Positions 26,810 to 35,113 of a stretch of 64,000 nucleotides of DNA are shown piece after piece; the stretch's first letter is position 1; the number at the start of each line of letters is the position of its first letter. The notes beneath the pieces were generated by a model, which worked only from the letters and a program-made list of their open reading frames with translations, was not told where the DNA came from and did no database searches. Location of the stretch: positions 62,001 to 126,000 of the forward strand of contig NZ_JAHVAA010000006.1 of assembly GCF_019264485.1 (NCBI RefSeq), in the 5' to 3' direction. The DNA is from Sediminibacterium sp. (GTDB lineage: Bacteria; Bacteroidota; Bacteroidia; Chitinophagales; Chitinophagaceae). A program made the position numbers and the translations under genes.

Positions 26810-28279
26810 ATGGAAAAACAGCAAACTACTTTCAACGCAAACTGGGCAGCAGGGAAAAAAATTGCCGTATTGCAACCTGATTATTCAACTACTGATGTTG
26901 ACTATAAAGATTATGATCCGCCACGTAACCTCAGCCATTTATTACCCGGCGCCACAGTGGATCACATTTTTCTGAATAAACTCACTACCTATAAACAATT
27001 AAAAACATTACAATACAAAGGCTACGATATTTTTGTAAATCTCTGTGAAGGATACCTTGAATGGGAAGTACCTTCCATAGATGTAATCTATACACTCGAA
27101 CTGTTAGCACTTCCTTATACCGGTCCAACCACACAACTCTACGATCCTTCCAAAGAAATGATGAAATACCTCGCTTATTGCGAAGGAGTGAATACGCCGG
27201 CCTATTTGCTGGCAGATGAAACAACTGATATAAACAGCATAGCCCTGCTTGGGTTTCCTTTATTTGTAAAACCTGCTAAAGCAGGAGACAGTCTGGGTAT
27301 TGATCAGGCATCACTGGTACACAACAAAGAAGAACTCGGCAAAAAAATTGCATCCTTGGTTCCTGAATACCCGCAGTTGCTGGTGGAACAATATATTGCA
27401 GGAAGAGAATTTACCATACTTATTGCAGCCAATGATGATGGACATACCGCAACTACTTTTCAACCTGTTGAATTTATTTTTCCGGAAGGATACACATTCA
27501 AGACTTATGAACTGAAAACATCGGCCTTACATCCATCTGCAAATATTCCCTGTACGGATCCTGTCATTAACAAAGAACTGAGAGCAGCAGCACAAAAAAT
27601 CTTTAAGGGATTTAATGGTGTGGGTTATGCAAGACTCGATTTCAGGATGGATGAAAAAGGTGTATTGTATTTCCTGGAAATTAATTTTACCTGCTCTGTT
27701 TTTTATACCAATGGCTATGAAGGATCGGCCGATTATATACTGCAATACGATGGTATTGGGCAGGCCGGTTTTTTGCGGCACATGATCCTAGAAGGAATTG
27801 CCAGGCATTTACGCATGCAGAAAAATTACCAGATTAAAGGCAATGCCCTGGCTGGTTATGGCATTTACGCCACAAGAAATATCATGTGTAATGAACTGGT
27901 CTTCAAAGGTGAGGAGCGGGCACAACGCATAGTTACCCGCCGTCAGGTAGAACTGCACTGGAACGATGTTGAAAAAGAAATTTTCAGACGATATGCTTAT
28001 CCCCTGAGTAATGAAGTATTTTTGCTCTGGGACAATGATCCTGCAGCATGGGCTCCCCAAAACCATAGTTGCGAACCCAACACTGCTTATGATGGTTTGA
28101 ATGTTAAAGCCATCAGACCCATACAAAAAGGCGAAGAACTAACCCTCGATTACGCCAGTTTTCTGGACGAACACATGGAGCCCTTTCAATGCCAATGCGG
28201 AAGCACAGGCTGTAGAAAATGGATCACCGGAACACCCGGTAATACCGTTACACTAAGAGAAATGCAACAACGCTCTTAA
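26810..28279 (+). CDS. ATP-grasp ligase fused to a C-terminal SET domain
   Basis: A 489-residue bifunctional protein. Residues 1-335 are a D-Ala-D-Ala-ligase-like ATP-grasp domain: FVNLCEGYLEWEVPS (75-89), the ATP-binding FVKPAKAGDSLGI (152-164), and Mg ligands in RLDFRMD (275-281) and LEINFTC (289-295). Residues 342-470 are a SET domain with GYGIYATR (349-356), NHSCEPN (418-424), DYASF (447-451) and a post-SET CQCGSTGC (461-468). The same two activities are encoded as separate proteins just upstream, so ligation and methylation must act in one pathway. The intact motifs argue that both halves are active. The product is unknown. Confidence 0.9.
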   Translation: MEKQQTTFNANWAAGKKIAVLQPDYSTTDVDYKDYDPPRNLSHLLPGATVDHIFLNKLTTYKQLKTLQYKGYDIFVNLCEGYLEWEVPSIDVIYTLELLALPYTGPTTQLYDPSKEMMKYLAYCEGVNTPAYLLADETTDINSIALLGFPLFVKPAKAGDSLGIDQASLVHNKEELGKKIASLVPEYPQLLVEQYIAGREFTILIAANDDGHTATTFQPVEFIFPEGYTFKTYELKTSALHPSANIPCTDPVINKELRAAAQKIFKGFNGVGYARLDFRMDEKGVLYFLEINFTCSVFYTNGYEGSADYILQYDGIGQAGFLRHMILEGIARHLRMQKNYQIKGNALAGYGIYATRNIMCNELVFKGEERAQRIVTRRQVELHWNDVEKEIFRRYAYPLSNEVFLLWDNDPAAWAPQNHSCEPNTAYDGLNVKAIRPIQKGEELTLDYASFLDEHMEPFQCQCGSTGCRKWITGTPGNTVTLREMQQRS

Positions 28280-28373
28280 ACTACTGCAGAAGGAAATTGT
28301 CCAACTACTAACCCAATCATCACCGGTGTATTATCGGTAACAGGTGCCTGTAACCTGATTGTTCATTATTTGA

Positions 28374-29309
28374 ATGAAAGGAATTGTTATGTTAGAAATG
28401 AATGTCTTGAGCAAACTGATTCGTCAGCATAAAATGCGACTGGGTGTTACCTATCTGCTGTTTTCACTTGAAATGACGGGTGCCTTATTGCGCCCCTTTT
28501 TTCTGGGTATGGCCATTAACGATCTGATGCAGGGTTCTTATCGCGGACTTATTATACTATCAGCCGTGCATTTTGCCTGGCTGGTAATCGGTACGATCAG
28601 GCATCGATATGATACAAGAACTTATTCCACTATTTACACATCGCTGGTTACAAAGTTTTTATCAAAAAGAATCAAGTCGGCTGAAGTATCAAAATTGAGT
28701 GCACACTCAACACTGGCAAGGGAGTTTGTTGATTTTCTGGAGTTTGATCTTGTGTATATTATAGAAGCATTCTACAATATAGTAGGGTCAATGATTCTAT
28801 TGTTCTTTTACCAGTCGTCGGTGGTGTTTTTGTGTCTTGCTATATTATTACCTGTAATGGCCATCAGTTATATCTATGGTAAAAAAATGAAACGACTCAC
28901 CCGATTAAAAAACGATGAGCTGGAAAAACAGGTAAACATCATCTCATCGGGCGATAATAAAGCCATTCACCGGCATTTTAATAACCTTCGCAAATGGCAG
29001 ATACGCATCAGCGACCAGGAAGCCTGGAACTTTGGTATCATGGAAATGATGGTAATGGTAGTTATAGCAGTATCCTTACTCATTACCAACCAGGTAACGG
29101 GTACAACCGTATTGGCGGGGCATATTATTGGCATTTATAACTATATCCTCAAGTTTGTATCGGGTTTGGATACCATTCCATACACGGTTCAACGTATCAC
29201 GGCACTGAACGATATTACACAAAGGATACAGTTGCAGATGAATGAGCAAGAGGAAGAAATAAGTCCTTCATCAGTGCCATCTATCAAACCGAGAGAGAGC
29301 GCAGCCTGA
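28374..29309 (+). CDS. ABC transporter-like six-TM protein without ATPase domain
   Basis: A 311-residue membrane protein with about six helices (22-40, 53-75, 137-160, 163-183, 240-262 and a weaker one near 268-290), resembling the ABC_membrane_3 family (exporter-type TM domain). There is no Walker A or signature motif here or in the adjacent genes, so it either recruits an ATPase encoded elsewhere or works without one. It follows the ATP-grasp-SET gene after 94 bp in the same direction; that gap contains an imperfect hairpin at 28336-28355. Export of the operon's product is a reasonable but unproven idea. Confidence 0.75.
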   Translation: MKGIVMLEMNVLSKLIRQHKMRLGVTYLLFSLEMTGALLRPFFLGMAINDLMQGSYRGLIILSAVHFAWLVIGTIRHRYDTRTYSTIYTSLVTKFLSKRIKSAEVSKLSAHSTLAREFVDFLEFDLVYIIEAFYNIVGSMILLFFYQSSVVFLCLAILLPVMAISYIYGKKMKRLTRLKNDELEKQVNIISSGDNKAIHRHFNNLRKWQIRISDQEAWNFGIMEMMVMVVIAVSLLITNQVTGTTVLAGHIIGIYNYILKFVSGLDTIPYTVQRITALNDITQRIQLQMNEQEEEISPSSVPSIKPRESAA

Positions 29310-29331
29310 TGGGATAGTATTTTTTGCTACT

Positions 29332-29401
29332 GAGGGCACAGTCCAAAGGACTCCTATGGAGAAAAGCACTGAAATTTTTCTGTGTATATCAGTGCCTTCA
29401 G
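29332..29401. repeat. Imperfect inverted repeat after the ABC-like gene
   Basis: The arms ACTGAGGGCAC (29332-29342) and GTGCCTTCAGT (29391-29401) pair with one mismatch and enclose a nested pair GCACTGA/TCAGTGC. This is the only structure seen in the 200-bp gap; an open frame that crosses it shows no protein features. Confidence 0.6.
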
Positions 29402-29511
29402 TGGCAACAATCACTTAATAGCTTAAACAGTCTCACTACTCCACCCGATAAAGGTTTTCTGGTGTGCAGAAATCTTCCTAATTTATCGTCTCATAAAAGG
29501 AAGAAACTGTT

Positions 29512-30819
29512 ATGTCATCTAGAAGAAAATTTTTACAAAACACTTCATTGCTTACAGCGGGGGCGATACTCGCATCATCATTCAGAAATGGCTTTATGCC
29601 CAGCGACCAGGTACGTATTGGCGCCATCGGCATCAATGGTATGGGATGGTCGAATCTCACCGCTGCCTTAAAAGTACCGGGTGTAGTAGTGGTTGCCATT
29701 TGCGATGTAGATCAATCCGTAATTGACAAACGTTTGGCCGATCTGCAGAAAATGGGGATTGATATCAATACGGTTCGTGTTTACCGCGACTACCGCAAAC
29801 TGCTCGATCAGAAAGATATTGATGCAGTGATTATCGGCACGCCCGATCATTGGCATGCATTGCAGATGATACATGCCTGTGAAGCAGGTAAAGATGTTTA
29901 TGTAGAAAAACCAGTAGGCAACTCCATCGTAGAATGTAATGCCATGATGGCCGCACAAAAACGCTATGGAAAAATAGTACAGGCCGGACAATGGCAACGC
30001 AGCCAGCAACATTTTACCGATGCAGTGAATTTTGTACACAGCGGTCAACTCGGAAATATAAGAACTGTAAAAGTGTGGTGTTACCTCGACTGGAAACAAC
30101 CGCTTGACCGTAAACCCGATTCAGCAGTACCACCGGGTGTTGATTACCAGCAGTGGTTGGGTCCGGCGCAGAACAGACCCTTCAACAGTAACCGTTTTCA
30201 TTTTACGTTTCGCTGGTTCTGGGATTATGCCGGTGGCTTAATGACAGACTGGGGTGTACACCTGTTAGATTATGCATTGATGGGTATGAAAGCCGATACG
30301 CCAAAATCAATTGCAACACTCGGCGGCAAATTTGCCAAACCCGATTCGGCTGATGAAACACCCGATACACTCATGGCATTGTATGAGTTTGATAAATTTA
30401 ATATTGTGTGGGATCATGCAGTAGGTATTGGCAATGGAAACTATAACCGCGATCATGGTATTGCATTTATAGGCAATGCAGGAACACTGGTGCTCAACCG
30501 TAATGGGTGGGAAGTGATAGAAGAAAAAAAGAATGAACCAAGGGTAGCACTTCCATTTCAGAAATCAACAGATAATGGGTTGAATAAACACTGGGAGAAT
30601 TTTATTGCAGTGGTACGATCACGTAAAGCAGAGCAGTTGAATTGTTCGATACAAGAAGCTGTAAAAATTGCACGTTTATCTCAAATGGGTAATATTGCAT
30701 ACAGGACCAACAAAAAATTATTCTGGGATAATAAACAGGGACAGTTCACCGATAACAGCATCAACCAGCAATACCTGGCAGCTAAATACCATAATGGTTA
30801 CAAATTGCCGGTTGTTTAA
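29512..30819 (+). CDS. Gfo/Idh/MocA family oxidoreductase with Tat-like signal
   Basis: A 435-residue NAD(P)-dependent sugar oxidoreductase. The N-terminus SSRRKFLQNTSLLTAGA is a twin-arginine-type signal, the Rossmann motif IGAIGINGMGW starts near residue 36, and EKPVGNSIVECN carries the catalytic EKP. The C-terminal domain includes DWGVHLLDYAL. Secreted members act on glycosides, oxidising or hydrolysing through 3-keto intermediates. A DUF1080 protein follows after an inverted repeat; such pairs are frequent in Bacteroidota. Confidence 0.92.
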   Translation: MSSRRKFLQNTSLLTAGAILASSFRNGFMPSDQVRIGAIGINGMGWSNLTAALKVPGVVVVAICDVDQSVIDKRLADLQKMGIDINTVRVYRDYRKLLDQKDIDAVIIGTPDHWHALQMIHACEAGKDVYVEKPVGNSIVECNAMMAAQKRYGKIVQAGQWQRSQQHFTDAVNFVHSGQLGNIRTVKVWCYLDWKQPLDRKPDSAVPPGVDYQQWLGPAQNRPFNSNRFHFTFRWFWDYAGGLMTDWGVHLLDYALMGMKADTPKSIATLGGKFAKPDSADETPDTLMALYEFDKFNIVWDHAVGIGNGNYNRDHGIAFIGNAGTLVLNRNGWEVIEEKKNEPRVALPFQKSTDNGLNKHWENFIAVVRSRKAEQLNCSIQEAVKIARLSQMGNIAYRTNKKLFWDNKQGQFTDNSINQQYLAAKYHNGYKLPVV

Positions 30820-30849
30820 AACTTAAATTATAACGAATAACTCAGTATA

Positions 30850-30950
30850 ATCTCCCCTTCTCCCTTTCTCTTTGTTAAAGACGTTCAAAGTATTCGTGAG
30901 TAGCTGTTTTGGGAGACTTTTTTAACAAAGAGAAAGGGAGAAGGGGAGAT
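30850..30950. repeat. Inverted repeat with perfect 30-nt arms
   Basis: Positions 30850-30879 and 30921-30950 are exact reverse complements around a 41-nt loop. The arms are pure pyrimidine then purine for most of their length. It lies just after the oxidoreductase gene and may end its transcript. Confidence 0.88.
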
Positions 30951-31001
30951 AATGCAGGGGGATTCTTAATTATTATTCATCACTAACGAAGCAGAGATCA
31001 T

Positions 31002-31781
31002 ATGAAAAAACAACACATCTTATTACCACTTGCCATCATGGTTTGTGGAATGGTACAGGCGCAGAACAGAAGAATTAATATGGACAGTTTAGTACAGCTC
31101 TCTAAGAAAACAGAAGTATGGGAACCTGTTCCGGCCAAAGTAACACCTGGTAAAACAGCAGCCGATGCGCCATCAGATGCCATTGTATTATTCAACGGAA
31201 AAGACATGAATGCTTTTCAGAAAAAAGGCGGAGGTGCACCTGGATGGAAAATAGAGAAAGACGGGTCACTCACTGTTGTAAAAATGTCGGGTGATATAGA
31301 AACCAAACAGGGCTTTGGCAGTTGCCAGTTACATATTGAATGGAAATCACCGGCTGTTATTGCAGGTAGTGGACAGTCGAGAGGAAACAGCGGTATATTT
31401 TTTATGGGTGAATATGAATTACAGGTATTAGACTCATACGAAAATCCAACCTATGTAAACGGACAGGCAGGCAGCATTTATAAGCAACATATTCCTCTGG
31501 TAAATGCCAGCCGCAAACCCGGTGAATGGCAATCGTATGATATCGTTTTTACTGCACCACAGTTTTATGGTGATGGAACCGTACAAACACCCGCACGTAT
31601 TACCGTGTTTCATAATGGTGTACTGGTACAAAACAATGTAGAGATTAAAGGAGGCACAGAATGGATTGGTGCACCCAGCTATAAGAAACACAAAGACAAG
31701 GAACCAATTGTATTACAGGATCATGGAAATGATGGTGGCAACCCGATGAGTTATAGAAATATCTGGGTGAGAGAGCTGTAG
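31002..31781 (+). CDS. Secreted DUF1080 protein (3-keto-disaccharide hydrolase family)
   Basis: A 259-residue exported protein with signal peptide (KKQHILLPLAIMVCGMVQAQ) and a concanavalin-like DUF1080 domain from about 60 to 259: IVLFNGKDMNAFQKKGG, a GNSGIFFMGEYELQVLDSY motif and the final NPMSYRNIWVREL, all family hallmarks. DUF1080 proteins include enzymes that split 3-keto-glycosides, the products of Gfo/Idh/MocA oxidases such as the one upstream. A shared route for glycoside breakdown in the periplasm is likely. Confidence 0.9.
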   Translation: MKKQHILLPLAIMVCGMVQAQNRRINMDSLVQLSKKTEVWEPVPAKVTPGKTAADAPSDAIVLFNGKDMNAFQKKGGGAPGWKIEKDGSLTVVKMSGDIETKQGFGSCQLHIEWKSPAVIAGSGQSRGNSGIFFMGEYELQVLDSYENPTYVNGQAGSIYKQHIPLVNASRKPGEWQSYDIVFTAPQFYGDGTVQTPARITVFHNGVLVQNNVEIKGGTEWIGAPSYKKHKDKEPIVLQDHGNDGGNPMSYRNIWVREL

Positions 31782-31784
31782 AAA

Positions 31785-31862
31785 CAGAGGAATAAGGAAC
31801 AGAGGAATAAGGAACAGAGAAAGTGAGGAGGAGAATATTTTCTACTTTCTCTGTTCCTTATT
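31785..31862. repeat. Tandem 15-mer plus 19-nt inverted repeat
   Basis: The unit CAGAGGAATAAGGAA occurs twice in tandem from 31785, and AATAAGGAACAGAGAAAGT at 31806-31824 is the exact reverse complement of 31844-31862. It directly follows the DUF1080 stop and may act as a terminator hairpin. AGCTAA-type repeats follow at about 31880-31906. Confidence 0.8.
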
Positions 31863-31929
31863 TCTAATATATAGAGTGCCTAATAGCTAAAAGCTAAAGG
31901 CTAATCCCCAAATCAGGTAAAAATACCTA

Positions 31930-31961
31930 TTGACAATCCCCGCATTCTGCTCTTATCTTGC
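31930..31961 (+). promoter_or_regulatory. Probable recQ promoter
   Basis: TTG (31930-31932), 21-bp spacer and TATCTTGC (31954-31961) match the -33/-7 pattern in most positions. This supports the start codon at 31987, since a TTG start at 31930 would lie inside the promoter. Confidence 0.45.
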
Positions 31962-31986
31962 AGCCGTATCATTATTTAATGGATTC

Positions 31987-34158
31987 ATGAAACAAATAGC
32001 AGCACCTGCAGAGATATTACAAACGGTTTTTGGATACAACGATTTCAGGCATAACCAGCAGGAGATTATTGAACATTTACTAAATGATCAGGATGCGGTT
32101 GTACTCATGCCCACCGGTGGTGGTAAAAGTTTATGCTACCAGGTACCTGCTTTATGTGTAGATGGAGTAACGGTGGTGGTGAGTCCATTGATCGCCCTCA
32201 TGAAAGACCAGGTAGATGCACTCCTGCTCAACGGAGTAAAAGCTGCTTTTCTAAACAGTACACAACACCCTTCAGAAAGAGAACAGATATTACAGCAGCT
32301 CAGGCGAAACGAATTAAAACTATTGTATGTGGCACCGGAACGTTTGGTGGGTGCTGAAATTAATTTACTTCAATTCTTAAAAACAGAAGCCAAACCAGCA
32401 CTCTTTGCCATCGATGAAGCACATTGTATCAGTCAGTGGGGACACGATTTCAGACCGGAGTACAGGGTATTAAGCGAACTGAAAACACAGTTCCCCCATA
32501 TTCCTGTGATTGCATTAACGGCTACTGCAGATGCTCTTACCAAAAAAGACATCATCGACCAGCTTCACCTGAAGCAATACAGGGTTTTTGAAAACAGTTT
32601 CAACCGGCCCAATATCACTTACTACGTAAAACCCAAACGTAATTATTATGATGAGCTGACAGATTATCTCGAAGAACATAAAGAAGACAGTGGCATCATT
32701 TACTGTTTGAGCAGAAATGCTACAGAACGATTGGCCGAAGACCTGAAAGAAGATGGTTTTAATGCAGCAGCTTATCATGCCGGACTCGATAAAACCACAC
32801 GTGATGAAAGACAAGATCTTTTTCTGAAAGATGATATACGCATTATTGTGGCCACCATTGCATTTGGTATGGGTATCAATAAAAGCAATGTGCGCTTTGT
32901 AATACATGCCGACCTTCCTAAAAATATTGAGGGCTATTACCAGGAAACAGGAAGAGCGGGCAGAGACGGACTACCCAGTGAGGCATTGTTATTTTATGGA
33001 TCAGGTGATGTAATAAAGCTCAAGAATTTTGCACAGGTAGAAGACAATCCGGAGCAGACAAAAATTCTGCTCGACAAACTGGATAAGATGGTGGCCTTCT
33101 GCGAAACCCGGCAGTGCCGCAGAAAATACCTGCTGAATTATTTTGGTGAACAGGCACCAGACTATTGCGGTACCTGCGATACCTGCATTCATAAACCCGA
33201 ATTATCGGATCAGACCATTGTGGCACAAAAAATTATGAGTGCAGTGGCAAGGGTGAATGAAAAATTCGGACTGGGTTATATTGTAGACCTGTTAAGGGGA
33301 AGTGCCAGTGAAAAAATAAAAACAGAACATAAACAGTTATCGGTATATGGTATTGGTAAAGACAAACCTAAAGATGAGTGGATGCACTATACCAAAGAAT
33401 TATTGGCCAGTGGTTACCTGCAAATGAGCGACGGGCAATACCCCTTACTAAAACTCACCGAAAAAAGTAAAGCAGTATTATTCAAAGGAGAGAAAGTATA
33501 CCTGCATGCACCTGTACAGATAGTAACCACGATAAAAGAACCGGTAGTATATCAACAGCATGCGTATGAAAAAGAACTCTTTGAAAACCTGAAAAGACTT
33601 CGCAATAAAATGGCGCATGAAGAAAATGTGCCGGCATATTTAATATTGAGTGATAGTAGTTTGATGGACCTGGCCACATACCTGCCACTGGCTGCAACCG
33701 ACCTGAGTAAGATATCGGGTTTTGGTATGTATAAGATTGAAAGATATGGTCAACCCTTTTTAGAAATGGTGCAGGACTATTGTAATGAACAGGGTCTGGA
33801 TACCCGTATAGAACTCAAACAACCCAAAAGAGAAAGAAGAACAGCAACACCAAGAGAAAGAGAAACCGATACTAAAAAACTCAGCCTCGATTTGTTTAAA
33901 AGCGGCATGAGTGTGGAAGCCATTGCAGCACAGCGCGTGTTATCACCTAATACCATTGAGTCGCACCTGGCTTATTATGTATCAAAATCGCAACTGGATA
34001 TTGCAGCACTCGTGCCTGCCGATAAAAGAGAACTCATCGTGGCAGCCATTCAGCGGTTTGGTAAAAACGGGCTGAAACAACTCAAAGAAAACCTGCCGGA
34101 AGAAATCAGTTATGGTGAAATCAGGTTGGTGATTGCTGCAGATGAAACAGTTGCCTGA
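31987..34158 (+). CDS. recQ: ATP-dependent DNA helicase RecQ
   Basis: A 723-residue RecQ helicase with full domain set: helicase core with MPTGGGKSLCYQ, DEAH in AIDEAHCISQWGHDFRPEY and TGRAGRDGLPSEA; a zinc site (CETRQCRRKYLLNYFGE and CGTCDTC, about 370-405); an RQC winged helix; an HRDC domain (about 515-590); and a C-terminal helix-turn-helix-like segment (SVEAIAAQRVLSPNTIESHL). It acts in recombination and fork repair. The next gene, for a response regulator, begins 19 bp after its stop. Confidence 0.96.
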   Translation: MKQIAAPAEILQTVFGYNDFRHNQQEIIEHLLNDQDAVVLMPTGGGKSLCYQVPALCVDGVTVVVSPLIALMKDQVDALLLNGVKAAFLNSTQHPSEREQILQQLRRNELKLLYVAPERLVGAEINLLQFLKTEAKPALFAIDEAHCISQWGHDFRPEYRVLSELKTQFPHIPVIALTATADALTKKDIIDQLHLKQYRVFENSFNRPNITYYVKPKRNYYDELTDYLEEHKEDSGIIYCLSRNATERLAEDLKEDGFNAAAYHAGLDKTTRDERQDLFLKDDIRIIVATIAFGMGINKSNVRFVIHADLPKNIEGYYQETGRAGRDGLPSEALLFYGSGDVIKLKNFAQVEDNPEQTKILLDKLDKMVAFCETRQCRRKYLLNYFGEQAPDYCGTCDTCIHKPELSDQTIVAQKIMSAVARVNEKFGLGYIVDLLRGSASEKIKTEHKQLSVYGIGKDKPKDEWMHYTKELLASGYLQMSDGQYPLLKLTEKSKAVLFKGEKVYLHAPVQIVTTIKEPVVYQQHAYEKELFENLKRLRNKMAHEENVPAYLILSDSSLMDLATYLPLAATDLSKISGFGMYKIERYGQPFLEMVQDYCNEQGLDTRIELKQPKRERRTATPRERETDTKKLSLDLFKSGMSVEAIAAQRVLSPNTIESHLAYYVSKSQLDIAALVPADKRELIVAAIQRFGKNGLKQLKENLPEEISYGEIRLVIAADETVA

Positions 34159-34177
34159 TTTTTTAAATGCAGTACCC

Positions 34178-34843
34178 ATGGCAAATAAAAAAATCTCCAT
34201 ATTGATTGCTGATGATCACCTGATCTATCGGGAAGGGTTAAAGATCATGCTGTCGAGAGATCCGCAGTTTTGGATCAAGGGAGAGGTGAGCAATGGGAAA
34301 GATTTGTTACTGCGTGTAAAACAGCTGGCACCCGATATCATCATTACCGATATTAAAATGCCGATGATGGATGGTATAGAAGCAGTGAAAAAATTATGCC
34401 GCACTTATCCCGGCATAAGAATCATTGCACTGAGTTCATTCAGTGAAGACTATCTCATCATTGAAATGCTGGAAGCGGGGGCACATGGTTTTTTGGTAAA
34501 AGGTATTGGTATGGAAGAATTATCAAGGGCCATCCGAATCGTATACCAGCATAAATCATATTTCTCACAGGAGATCACCGAAAAAATTTCGCGGATCATT
34601 GCCGGAAAAAATACCGATCAAAAGAGCCTGCGGCATATTTCACTCACAGAAATGGAAAAACAGATCGTAAAACTGATTTGTAAGGAGTTAACCAGTAAGG
34701 AAATAGCCGCCCGTTTGTCTGTAGGTAAAAGAACCATCGAAAGTTACCGTATCCGTATTATGGATAAACTGGGGGCTAAAAGTGTGGCATCCATCATAAC
34801 ATATGCGCTCAGATCGGGTTTAATCAGGGCGGGTGGTTGTTAG
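34178..34843 (+). CDS. LuxR/NarL-type response regulator
   Basis: A 221-residue two-domain regulator: receiver with DD in IADDH, phospho-acceptor Asp in IIITDIKMPMMDG, Lys in LVKG, and a C-terminal LuxR helix-turn-helix (about 150-212) with LTSKEIAARLSVGKRTIESYRIRIMDKL. No sensor kinase lies beside it, so it is an orphan here. Upstream in-frame ATG codons at 34133 and 34142 fall within recQ; the start at 34178 begins the receiver domain properly. Confidence 0.9.
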   Translation: MANKKISILIADDHLIYREGLKIMLSRDPQFWIKGEVSNGKDLLLRVKQLAPDIIITDIKMPMMDGIEAVKKLCRTYPGIRIIALSSFSEDYLIIEMLEAGAHGFLVKGIGMEELSRAIRIVYQHKSYFSQEITEKISRIIAGKNTDQKSLRHISLTEMEKQIVKLICKELTSKEIAARLSVGKRTIESYRIRIMDKLGAKSVASIITYALRSGLIRAGGC

Positions 34844-34904
34844 CTTTTAGGGGGGTAAATGAGTGCATGCTTACTTGCCAACAACTAAATATCTTTATAA
34901 ACCT

Positions 34905-34970
34905 GAACAGCTGATAACTCCTGATTGCTAACTGCTAATAGCTAAAAGCTAATTGCTAACATCCAACAGC
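34905..34970. repeat. Degenerate AGCTAA-type repeats
   Basis: Repeated GCTAA/AGCTAAT/AGCTGATAAC units fill about 60 bp of the gap after the response regulator. Similar units occur at about 31880-31906 and, in a diverged form (TATAGCTCATAGCTCACAGC), at about 44340-44366. Confidence 0.6.
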
Positions 34971-35067
34971 AATCCACTACACCAATAAATTCCTGCTATT
35001 CGGGGTAAAAAAGCAGGAAATCAACGATTTGACTAATTTTTAACCACTTCCATGCAACCAATTCTGT

Positions 35068-35075
35068 TATTTTTG
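35068..35075 (+). promoter_or_regulatory. -7 element TATTTTTG ahead of a barrel protein gene
   Basis: A perfect TAnnTTTG match 38 bp before the start of the barrel protein gene. No convincing -33 TTG at the usual distance was seen. Confidence 0.4.
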
Positions 35076-35113
35076 CGCCCTATTGCCATATATTGGCGCA
35101 ACGAAACGAGAAC

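Noticed and set aside
25643-28279. Housekeeping D-alanine-D-alanine ligase
   Set aside because: Two adjacent copies, one fused to SET, with altered N-terminal domains and no cell-wall genes nearby argue against the mur pathway enzyme.
29324-29671. Plus-strand frame of 115 codons across the gap after the ABC-like gene
   Set aside because: It overlaps the start of the oxidoreductase gene in another frame, crosses an inverted repeat and shows no protein-like composition.
31930-31986. TTG start of recQ at 31930
   Set aside because: That TTG fits a -33 promoter element, and the 19 extra residues do not resemble RecQ.
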